In this document: piece by piece, positions 1 to 5,394 of the stretch | Layout of the letters: every line of letters begins with the position of its first letter | Numbering within the stretch: position 1 is the first letter of the stretch | Assembly (NCBI GenBank): GCA_021733705.1 | Contig: JAIPKF010000118.1 | Span: forward strand, 1 to 5,394 | Length of the DNA stretch: 5,394 nucleotides | Direction: 5' to 3' | Origin: Chthoniobacterales bacterium | GTDB taxonomy: Bacteria; Verrucomicrobiota; Verrucomicrobiia; Chthoniobacterales; UBA6821 | Position numbers and translations under genes: made by a program | The notes under the pieces: generated by a model | The model's input: the letters and a program-made list of their open reading frames with translations, nothing else | What the model was told of the DNA's origin: nothing | Databases searched by the model: none

Positions 1-130
1 GGGGTAAGGCAGACGAGCATTTTGATGCCGGGCTGTATGTTTCATACTGCCCGAGGAGCAATTCGAAGCTAACGCAGTATCCATCTGGTGTTCTCAAGCC
101 GCAGCAGAATCAGTATGAAATATCCGGGTA
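1..130 (+). repeat. MITE-like ~180-bp repeat, copy A (cut by window edge)
   Basis: This is the right-hand ~130 bp of the repeat; its left end should lie about 49 bp before the window. It ends in the right terminal inverted repeat CAGTATGAAATATCCGGGTA (111-130). From about 33 to 129 it matches copy B with around 11 mismatches in 97 positions, by eye. Inside it, TTTCATACTG (40-49) is a perfect inverted match to CAGTATGAAA (111-120), so half of the element can also fold on itself. A small palindrome, GTATG-TTT-CATAC, lies at 35-47. It carries the stop codon and last six codons of the phosphodiester glycosidase gene on the minus strand. No transposase or other coding content is visible. Confidence 0.85.
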
Positions 131-1108
131 TAACTCTTTTTTTACTTTCAATCCCAAAAAATCTCGCACGCAAACATCAGCACGAAATGAGAAAGGAGCT
201 GGTTTTGTATCAGCCCACAATGCCGATGAAGAACCCCCATCGAGGTTTAAGGCACGTGTTATGAATTTTGTTGTTAGCCCGGATATTTCATGCTGGTTCG
301 TCGCGAGGCGCCGCGAATCCTGATGGTGACAAGGAAGATGATGGATTGCGACAACGGCTGTATGTTTCATACTGTCCGAGGAACAATTCGAAGCTGACAC
401 AGTATCTATCAGGTGTTCGCAAGCCGCAGCAGAATCGGTATGAAATATTGGGGCTGGTCCAGGAATGGCGCTAGTGTTAAGGGAAAAAAGAATCTGGGCA
501 GCCTCAGCAAGTGTTACTGGAGAGATGATGCCAATCATCCATAGACCCTGTTCATTCGTTGCTAAAAAAGTACGGTATGCCTTTTTTGTTGATTCCAAAC
601 CAATGACTGGATGTGCATGATCAAGAAGGAAGGGGCCAGCTTGAAGGACTTCAGTAGCATCATTTGGAATAGATTCTCCCACCCGGAGCAGACTCATTCT
701 ATGAGGAGTATTCACAAAAAGTCCGCTGAGAATGCCTGCATGTTGTAAAGGATGGATTGTTTTTCCTTTATGTACGAGAAGCCCCAAAGGAGTTCCATCA
801 AGCTGAAAATATCCACCATTAACCCCAGCAATACACGAGGATTTCTCAACTGCTTCTAAAAGTGATTTATTTTGCAAAGGATGATCCATGACAATCAATG
901 AAAAATCTTTCTCCTGAAAAATAAGTGCATTTATTTCTACCTGTTCCTCTGTTCCATTCTCCAAGGAAAAAGAGCGTAGTAGAGCGGAGGGGGGTATTTT
1001 TCCAAGATCTTTATGAGAGACTAGATTCCAGATGGTTTCTGAGTTTGCTTTCAATAAAGAACTCAAAAAAAGGAGAGCTAGTAGCAAGGTGCGTGACAAA
1101 GGAGCCAT
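110..1108 (-). CDS. Exported phosphodiester glycosidase (NAGPA/DUF2233) family protein with repeat insertion
   Basis: This is a predicted secreted protein of 332 residues. A Sec signal peptide (R6, hydrophobic core TLLLALLFLSSLL, likely cleavage near ANS-E at 21-24) is followed by a phosphodiester glycosidase domain, the family of the mammalian mannose-6-phosphate uncovering enzyme. Family landmarks are AGVNGGYFQLDGTPLGLLV (94-112), LQAGPFLL (155-162), RTFLATNEQGLWMIG (179-193), VTLAEAAQIL (198-207), ALNLDGGSSSALW (286-298) and RDFLGLKVKK (315-324). Between VTLAEAAQIL and ALNLDGG, where homologs usually have a short linker, about residues 218-277 are encoded by repeat copy B, in frame and without stops. 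Residues 327-332 (YPDISY) and the TGA come from repeat copy A. The ATG at 1108 puts the signal peptide at the N-terminus; an in-frame TTG at 1126 is the alternative. No Shine-Dalgarno sequence is visible for either. Substrate is unknown, and activity after the insertion is uncertain. It may share the hem transcript or have its own promoter. Confidence 0.85.
   Translation of the reverse strand: MAPLSRTLLLALLFLSSLLKANSETIWNLVSHKDLGKIPPSALLRSFSLENGTEEQVEINALIFQEKDFSLIVMDHPLQNKSLLEAVEKSSCIAGVNGGYFQLDGTPLGLLVHKGKTIHPLQHAGILSGLFVNTPHRMSLLRVGESIPNDATEVLQAGPFLLDHAHPVIGLESTKKAYRTFLATNEQGLWMIGIISPVTLAEAAQILFSLNTSAIPGPAPIFHTDSAAACEHLIDTVSASNCSSDSMKHTAVVAIHHLPCHHQDSRRLATNQHEISGLTTKFITRALNLDGGSSSALWADTKPAPFSFRADVCVRDFLGLKVKKELYPDISY
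276..455 (+). repeat. MITE-like ~180-bp repeat, copy B, in frame inside a gene
   Basis: This is a full-length copy of 180 bp. The left end AGCCCGGATATTTCATGCTG (276-295) and the inverted right end (436-455) agree at 16 of 20 positions. The right part is close to copy A; the left part aligns with copy C from the CGGATATTTCAT motif onward. It lies wholly within the phosphodiester glycosidase gene, and its length is a multiple of three. Read on the minus strand it gives about 60 stop-free codons between IPG and LTTKF. No clear target-site duplication flanks it. An open frame on the opposite strand through the element (268-474) is most likely incidental. Confidence 0.88.
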
Positions 1109-1150
1109 AGTACAAAAGAGGTTCAAAGAAATAACCCAGGTTTCAACTTG

Positions 1151-1330
1151 AACTCGGATATTTCATACTGATCGTGACGAGGAGGCTGCGAAGGCGGATG
1201 GGGCAAGGCAGAAAAGTATTTTGACGCAGAGCTCTATGAGTCCCTACCGCCCCAATCACAATTCGAGAACAACGCAGTAATGATGAGCTTTCCACAAGCC
1301 GTAATAGATTTAGCGTGAAATATGCGGGTT
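1151..1330 (+). repeat. MITE-like ~180-bp repeat, copy C, diverged
   Basis: This 180-bp copy has the left end AACTCGGATATTTCATACTG (1151-1170) and the right end AGCGTGAAATATGCGGGTT (1312-1330) as an imperfect inverted repeat. It aligns along its length with copies A and B with only single-base gaps. Shared blocks include CGGATATTTCAT, GGGG(C/T)AAGGCAGA, TATTTTGA or CATTTTGA, CAATTCGA, AACGCAGTA and CAAGCCG. It is clearly more diverged, so it is probably an older insertion. It fills most of the space between cobA/hemD and the glycosidase gene, and its right end encodes the last six residues and the stop of cobA/hemD. Any promoter or leader of the glycosidase gene must lie in or next to it; no convincing -35/-10 pair was found. 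Confidence 0.85.
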
Positions 1331-2902
1331 AAAGTGATTTACAATCGCCTCCACAAGCCCAGGAATATCATGCTCTTCGGCCTCCACACTCACAAGCATT
1401 CCAAGTTCCCGCATCACACTCGAAGTTACTGGACCTATACTTGCAGTAGCACAATTTGTAGGAAATGGGGATTCCATGTTTTTTAGGAGTGTTTGAAAAT
1501 GCTCTGCTGTAGAGCCACTCGTAAAGGTGATCATATCAGCCCCCTCATTACAAAAACGTTGAAGAGCTCCTTCTTCATGATTGAGTTCAGGAACTGTATT
1601 GTAGACTGGGACGTCATCAACAATGGCCCCAAGATCTTCAAGAGCTATCGCTAAAAATTCTCGAGCTCCGCTGGCTCGAGGTAATAGAATACGCAGATTT
1701 TCAACATTCACCTTTTTAAATTCTTCGAGCAATGATTCTGCGACAAATTGAGGAGGAATGAGATCTACCGAAAAACGATACTCTTTTATTTTTTTGGCAG
1801 TTCCCGGACCAATAGCGGCAATGCGTGCAGCTCCTAGTGAGCGAGCATCTTGATGATGAAGATAAAAGGCTTCAAAAAAAGCAGTGACTCCATTAGGGCT
1901 TGTAAAGACGATCCAATCATACTGATGGGCCCCAGTGACAACCTCAGCGAAGGCTTCTTGTTCCTCTTTTTTTTGAATCGCTTCTATGCGAATCGTAGGA
2001 AGCTCAAAGGCATCAGCACCCAGCTCACGTAAGAGTTTGACTAATTCACTTGCTTTATCGCGTGTTCGAGTGACTGCAATGCGACGTCCAAAAAGGGGAC
2101 GTCTCTCAAACCAGTTGAGTTTTTCTCGAAGAGAAACAACCTCCCCAAAAACAGCAACACAGGGAGCAGTAAATTGTTTCTCGTGAGCAATGGAAGCGAT
2201 CGTTTCGAGTGTGCCGGTAATGGTCTGGTGACGTCCCGTTGTCGCCCATCGGACGAGGGCCACAGGGGTTGTTCTTTCCATTCCAGCAGTAATTAAGGAC
2301 CCTGCAATTGAACTCAATCGTTCAACACCCATGAGCATGACTTTGGTTCCAGGAGCTGTTGCTAGGGATTGATAATTCAAGGATGACACCTCTTTGGAGG
2401 GATCTTCATGACCAGTAAAAATAGTGAGTTGAGAATTGTTGCTGCGATGGGTAACCGGAATGCCGGCATAAGCAAGACCTCCGATCGCAGAAGTGACTCC
2501 AGGAACAATTTCAAAACGTAGATTTGCTTTGGCGAGGGCTTCCGCTTCCTCTCCTCCACGACCAAAGAGAAAGGGATCCCCTCCTTTGAGACGTACAACA
2601 GAGAGGCCTTCTTGCGTCTTTTGTACTAGGCACTCATTGATTTCTTCCTGAGGTAGGGCATGTTTTCTGGCACTTTTGCCAACGTAGATTTTTTCTGCAG
2701 TAGAGGGAACAAAATGCAGGAGTTCTTTGTTACAAAGATAATCATAAAGAACAACATCAGCACGCGAGAGACACTCTTTTCCACGAAGAGTAATGAGCCC
2801 TGGATCTCCAGGACCTGCCCCCACAAGGTAACAAATACCATGCTGCTTTTTAGAAGGTTTTATTGGCTTTCTTAATTTGAGAGATGTTGATTTTTGATTC
2901 AT
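1310..2902 (-). CDS. cobA/hemD: Fused uroporphyrinogen-III C-methyltransferase / uroporphyrinogen-III synthase
   Basis: This two-domain enzyme has 530 residues. The N-terminal CobA (SUMT) domain, about 22-265, uses S-adenosylmethionine to methylate uroporphyrinogen III to precorrin-2, the entry to siroheme and cobalamin. It shows YLVGAGPGDPGLITLRG, VVRLKGGDPFLFGRGGEEAE, VPGVTSAIGGLAYAGIPVTH and KVMLMGVERL. The C-terminal HemD domain, about 271-524, cyclises hydroxymethylbilane to uroporphyrinogen III. It shows GRRIAVTRTRDKASELVKLL, DWIVFTSPNGV, AAIGPGTAKKI, ILLPRASGAREFLA, MITFTSGSTAEHF and ASIGPVTSSVMRELG. The ATG at 2902 is chosen because it overlaps the hemC stop as ATGA; a TTG at 2914 would add four residues. 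After the domain-typical IPGLVEAIVNHF, the last six residues (NPHISR) and the TAA come from repeat copy C (1151-1330), so the original C-terminus was replaced or extended by the repeat. The domain itself looks complete. Confidence 0.96.
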   Translation of the reverse strand: MNQKSTSLKLRKPIKPSKKQHGICYLVGAGPGDPGLITLRGKECLSRADVVLYDYLCNKELLHFVPSTAEKIYVGKSARKHALPQEEINECLVQKTQEGLSVVRLKGGDPFLFGRGGEEAEALAKANLRFEIVPGVTSAIGGLAYAGIPVTHRSNNSQLTIFTGHEDPSKEVSSLNYQSLATAPGTKVMLMGVERLSSIAGSLITAGMERTTPVALVRWATTGRHQTITGTLETIASIAHEKQFTAPCVAVFGEVVSLREKLNWFERRPLFGRRIAVTRTRDKASELVKLLRELGADAFELPTIRIEAIQKKEEQEAFAEVVTGAHQYDWIVFTSPNGVTAFFEAFYLHHQDARSLGAARIAAIGPGTAKKIKEYRFSVDLIPPQFVAESLLEEFKKVNVENLRILLPRASGAREFLAIALEDLGAIVDDVPVYNTVPELNHEEGALQRFCNEGADMITFTSGSTAEHFQTLLKNMESPFPTNCATASIGPVTSSVMRELGMLVSVEAEEHDIPGLVEAIVNHFNPHISR

Positions 2903-3882
2903 ATAATATCGCAAGAAGGAGAAGCTACTTTATCACCAAGCTGTAGTGCCACAAGCAGCGCTACCTCTTCTGGAGTCTTTCCAGTGGCCTTTCCTTGACG
3001 AGCTGCAGCCCCTGTGGATGGAAAATAGATTCCTTGAAGATGAAGCAGGTGTGATGTTTTATCTACCGTTGCTAAGGCCCCCAGAGCCATATGACACCCA
3101 CCTCCTAAGTAATGAAGTAAAAGACGTTCTGCAGTAACACAACGAGCCGTCTTTTCGTCATGAAGTGAAGCTGCGTAGCCAGCAGCAGAAGAGGAGCCCT
3201 CTTCAGCACGTGTCTCAATGGCAATAGCCCCCTGTCCAGGAGCAGGAAGCATCATCCCTAGTTCGGCAACAAAAAGCCGGGTCCCATCAAAAATAAAATC
3301 TCCCTGACCATCACTTATGTTTAAATCATATCCGAGCCGCTCGAGCCCTGCTCGAGCAAGCACCAAACCATCGAGAGGGTAGTCAGGTTGGTTCATAGCT
3401 AGTTTGCGTAATCGTGTTGGAACATTACCTCGTAGTGCAACAAAAGAAAGATCAGAGCGTTCGTTTTTTAAAATCTCAGTACGACGAGGGCTACTTGTTC
3501 CAATTACCGCTTTTAACGGCAAAGCAGGGAGCCCTCCAGGCTGGAGTGTAATGAGCAAATCACTACTACTCGCGCGTGGAAGAATAGCTGCGAGCACAAG
3601 TCCAGAGGGAGTGATTACAGGAAGGTCTTTGAGACTATGCACTGCATAATCGATTTCATGAGAAAGCAATGCCTCTTCTAGCTGGCGTGTAAAAAGACCA
3701 CTCGATTCTGTAGTGGGCAGATGAATAGGCATTTTCGGATGGGCATCACCAACAGTGGTAATAATTTTTTGTTCTAATTTGAGATCGTGGTGTACCTCTT
3801 GTAGTAGCGCAGAAAACAACATTGTTTGAGCCCGTGCTAGAGCGCTTCCACGAGTTCCAATACAAAAAGAAATAGGTGCCAT
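2899..3882 (-). CDS. hemC: Hydroxymethylbilane synthase (porphobilinogen deaminase)
   Basis: This cytoplasmic enzyme joins four porphobilinogen molecules into the linear tetrapyrrole hydroxymethylbilane, using a covalently bound dipyrromethane cofactor. The 327-residue product has the N-terminal GTRGSALARAQ motif. AVHSLKDLP contains the catalytic aspartate (Asp86). Further motifs are GTSSPRR, LRGNVPTRLRKL and ELGMMLPAPGQGAIAIE. The cofactor-attachment cysteine is Cys263 in YLGGGCHMALGALA. Length matches the family (about 310-330). The ATG lies 21 nt after the hemA stop. The leader between them is A-rich, with no clear Shine-Dalgarno sequence. The TGA stop overlaps the ATG of the next gene (ATGA), so its product is passed to the HemD domain encoded immediately downstream. 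Nothing looks damaged. Confidence 0.97.
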   Translation of the reverse strand: MAPISFCIGTRGSALARAQTMLFSALLQEVHHDLKLEQKIITTVGDAHPKMPIHLPTTESSGLFTRQLEEALLSHEIDYAVHSLKDLPVITPSGLVLAAILPRASSSDLLITLQPGGLPALPLKAVIGTSSPRRTEILKNERSDLSFVALRGNVPTRLRKLAMNQPDYPLDGLVLARAGLERLGYDLNISDGQGDFIFDGTRLFVAELGMMLPAPGQGAIAIETRAEEGSSSAAGYAASLHDEKTARCVTAERLLLHYLGGGCHMALGALATVDKTSHLLHLQGIYFPSTGAAARQGKATGKTPEEVALLVALQLGDKVASPSCDII

Positions 3883-3903
3883 GATATTGAAATTCTTTTT
3901 AAG

Positions 3904-4923
3904 TCAGCTTACAGTGAGCGTTATATTTTTCATCCAACGAAGAAATTCTTTCACATTTTCTTCAATGAGCGATTCACAGCGAACTACTTCTTGGCGACGA
4001 ACCTCAATCGACTCAGAAGCAATTTTTTGAAGACTATCAATATCATAAAGGAAGACTCCCTCCATCTTGTTAATGCCTGGCTCCACATCTCGTGGTACTG
4101 CTAAGTCAATGATAAAAAGGGGACGTCCTTGACGTTGCTTTAAAAGGGGTTTGATTTTTTCAACAGTGAGAATGGCATGGGGTGCCCCAGTCGCACTAAT
4201 AATGATATCAACATCGAGGATATTTTTCTCCCAATGATCAAAATGGAGAGCCATTCCACCGATTTCGGCAGCTAAAGCAACCGCTTTATCGTAATGACGA
4301 TTGGAAACAATAAGGCTCCTTACTCCTCGAGATTGAAGGCTGCGTGCTGTTCGTTCGCTGATCTCACCTGCTCCTAAAATCATCACACGACAAAGATTAA
4401 GATTTCCAAAGATTTTCTCTGCTAGCTGGACTGCAACCGAACCCACAGAAGAGGCCCCACGAGTGATGTGAGTTTCTGTACGGACATGCTTAGCAACACG
4501 AAAAGTATGTTGAAAAAGCCGATGTAGCGTACGTGTGGTCATCCCTCTTTTAACAGAAAAAGAGTAGGCATTTTTAACTTGTCCAAAAATTTCTGTCTCT
4601 CCAAGAACCATAGAATCAAGACCACTAGCAACTCGAAAGAGGTGTCGAACCGCATCAGGAGTCGAATAGTGATAGAGAGGTATATCGATACCTATTCGCT
4701 CTTGAAGAACAGAATGACAACTACTTAATGCCTGGAGTGGGCAAAGAGTCGAAACATAAAATTCAACTCGATTACATGTTGAAAGAATCGCAGCACCAGA
4801 AACACCTTCAATAGAATGGAAGCGACGCAGTAGTTTTTCCATCTCATCGTCACTTACGGCAAAGCGTTCTCTTATTTCAAGAGAAGTAGTTTTATAATTG
4901 AGGCCTGCACAAAAGATATTCAT
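3904..4923 (-). CDS. hemA: Glutamyl-tRNA reductase
   Basis: This cytoplasmic enzyme makes the first committed step of C5-pathway tetrapyrrole synthesis: NADPH-dependent reduction of glutamyl-tRNA(Glu) to glutamate-1-semialdehyde. The 339-residue product starts with GLNYKTTSLEIRERFA and carries the catalytic Cys50 in STCNR. The signature GLDSMVLGETEIFGQVKNAY follows. An NADPH-binding Rossmann segment has MILGAGEISERTARSL, then VSNRHYDKA, ISATGAPHAIL and FIIDLAVPRDVEP. The C-terminus is a helix (EVRRQEVVRCESLIEENVKE) that ends early. Many family members exceed 400 residues, so most of the dimerisation bundle is missing or reduced. The ATG overlaps the upstream HemX-like stop by 4 nt, and the gene ends 21 nt before hemC. 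No Shine-Dalgarno sequence precedes the start, which fits coupling to the upstream gene. Function is certain on motifs; the short C-terminus may be a lineage trait. Confidence 0.97.
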   Translation of the reverse strand: MNIFCAGLNYKTTSLEIRERFAVSDDEMEKLLRRFHSIEGVSGAAILSTCNRVEFYVSTLCPLQALSSCHSVLQERIGIDIPLYHYSTPDAVRHLFRVASGLDSMVLGETEIFGQVKNAYSFSVKRGMTTRTLHRLFQHTFRVAKHVRTETHITRGASSVGSVAVQLAEKIFGNLNLCRVMILGAGEISERTARSLQSRGVRSLIVSNRHYDKAVALAAEIGGMALHFDHWEKNILDVDIIISATGAPHAILTVEKIKPLLKQRQGRPLFIIDLAVPRDVEPGINKMEGVFLYDIDSLQKIASESIEVRRQEVVRCESLIEENVKEFLRWMKNITLTVS

Positions 4924-5394
4924 CTAAGAGCAAGATCAGAGACGTAGCCAATGAGGGGAAGGATCAACAGCGCAAAAAAGAAAATAACAATTACCGACAA
5001 AGCAAGACGATGTCCGGTCAATCTATGTTTTTGATTGAAAAAAAGAATGAAAGAGTATGCTCCCCAAATAAGAAGAGAAATCCAAAATTTCAACCCAGAA
5101 ATGGAATGCGAAGCTATCCATCCTGCTGCAAAACTAATAGTGAGTAAGATCAACCCCATCCAGAGCAAGCGAATAGTTGCCTCTTCTAAAATACGAATTG
5201 GGGGAAGATGATGAAAAATCGGATCGGGATGCTGTGACTTGAGTTGTCTCTCTTGGACAAGAAACATCATTCCAGAAATACAACCTAATCCAAAGGCTCC
5301 AAAGGCTACGAGTGATAGTGCAGCATGCGTTTCAATCCAGGGATTCATGGGCATCATGGAGGGAATCTTTTCAGCAGGCAAGAGAAACGCTATT
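4920..5394 (-). CDS. hemX: HemX/CcsA-like cytochrome c assembly membrane protein, 5' end outside window
   Basis: This is the C-terminal part of a polytopic inner-membrane protein. The frame is open to the window edge (upstream codons read I-A-F-L before a possible TTG at 5381), so the true start lies outside and the TTG is probably not it. About 158 residues are visible, with four hydrophobic segments: AALSLVAFGAFGLGCISGMM, LLWMGLILLTISFAAGWIA, FWISLLIWGAYSFILFF and LSVIVIFFFALLILPLIGYV. The first is followed by FLVQERQLKS, a loop typical of the HemX/CcsA family. The WDPKE-type tryptophan-rich heme motif of true CcsA/CcmC proteins is absent from the visible part, which favours HemX. HemX in Bacillus influences HemA level; CcsA proteins handle heme for cytochrome c maturation. 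The stop overlaps the hemA start by 4 nt (ATGA), implying translational coupling. Family call is good; the exact role is inferred. Confidence 0.8.
   Translation of the reverse strand, partial: IAFLLPAEKIPSMMPMNPWIETHAALSLVAFGAFGLGCISGMMFLVQERQLKSQHPDPIFHHLPPIRILEEATIRLLWMGLILLTISFAAGWIASHSISGLKFWISLLIWGAYSFILFFNQKHRLTGHRLALSVIVIFFFALLILPLIGYVSDLALR

Noticed and set aside
271..460. Target-site duplication around repeat copies B and C
   Set aside because: Flanks at several possible element boundaries (for example GTTAG and CTGGT around B, ACTTG and AAAGT around C) do not match. No duplication can be claimed.
268..474. Plus-strand reading frame of 68 codons through repeat copy B, partly matching a frame in copy A (LYVSYCPR, NSKLTQY, KPQQN)
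   Set aside because: It starts with TTG, has no ribosome-binding site and is antisense to a domain-bearing gene. The same frame is not kept through copies A and C, so the similarity follows from repeat homology rather than coding selection.
110..1108. Treating the glycosidase gene as a pseudogene because of the repeat insertion
   Set aside because: The frame is continuous from signal peptide to stop and family motifs on both sides of the insert are intact, so disruption is possible but not shown.
1109..1126. Upstream TTG start for the glycosidase, adding six residues
   Set aside because: The ATG at 1108 gives a classic signal peptide beginning MAPLSRT. The TTG has no supporting ribosome-binding site.
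1131..1200. Promoter for the glycosidase gene around TTGAAA upstream of its start
   Set aside because: No matching -10 hexamer at suitable spacing was found.
2660..2875. Plus-strand open frame antisense to cobA/hemD (and other short opposite-strand frames at 925-1110, 1850-2032, 1986-2186, 2946-3137 and 3404-3649)
   Set aside because: All are antisense to well-supported conserved genes and show no recognisable domain of their own.
2903..2914. Upstream TTG start for cobA/hemD, adding four residues
   Set aside because: The ATG at 2902 forms a 4-nt overlap with the hemC stop, matching the packing of the operon, and no SD supports the TTG.

Overview
The window carries a compact bacterial tetrapyrrole (heme/siroheme) biosynthesis operon followed by one exported-enzyme gene. 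All genes are on the minus strand, so transcription runs from high to low coordinates. In transcription order they are: a HemX/CcsA-like membrane protein (4920-5394, 5' end outside the window), hemA (3904-4923), hemC (2899-3882), a cobA/hemD fusion (1310-2902), and a secreted phosphodiester glycosidase (NAGPA/DUF2233) family protein (110-1108). The hem genes are packed with two ATGA overlaps and one 21-nt gap. Together they cover glutamyl-tRNA to glutamate-1-semialdehyde, porphobilinogen to hydroxymethylbilane, hydroxymethylbilane to uroporphyrinogen III, and uroporphyrinogen III to precorrin-2. The hemL and hemB steps are not in the window.

The unusual part is the low-coordinate third. It holds three copies of a ~180-bp repeat with imperfect ~20-bp terminal inverted repeats and no transposase, so it is MITE-like or RPE-like. 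All copies have the same orientation. Copy A (1-130) is cut by the window edge, copy B is 276-455 and copy C is 1151-1330. Each copy touches a gene. B lies in frame inside the glycosidase domain and adds about 60 residues just before the conserved NLDGGSSS motif. A supplies the last six codons and the stop of the glycosidase gene. C supplies the last six codons and the stop of cobA/hemD. A and C are entered in the same frame, giving the tails YPDISY and NPHISR. B is entered in another frame, which stays open through the element.

The organism cannot be fixed from this window. Gene order hemX-hemA-hemC-hemD with a CobA-HemD fusion, a short (339-aa) glutamyl-tRNA reductase, moderate base composition and no clear Shine-Dalgarno sequences would fit a member of the PVC group (Verrucomicrobia/Chlamydiae-like). 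This is a low-confidence inference. No tRNA, rRNA, CRISPR array, riboswitch or convincing terminator was seen. The operon promoter should lie beyond the right edge. The only sizeable gap between genes (1109-1309) is mostly repeat copy C.
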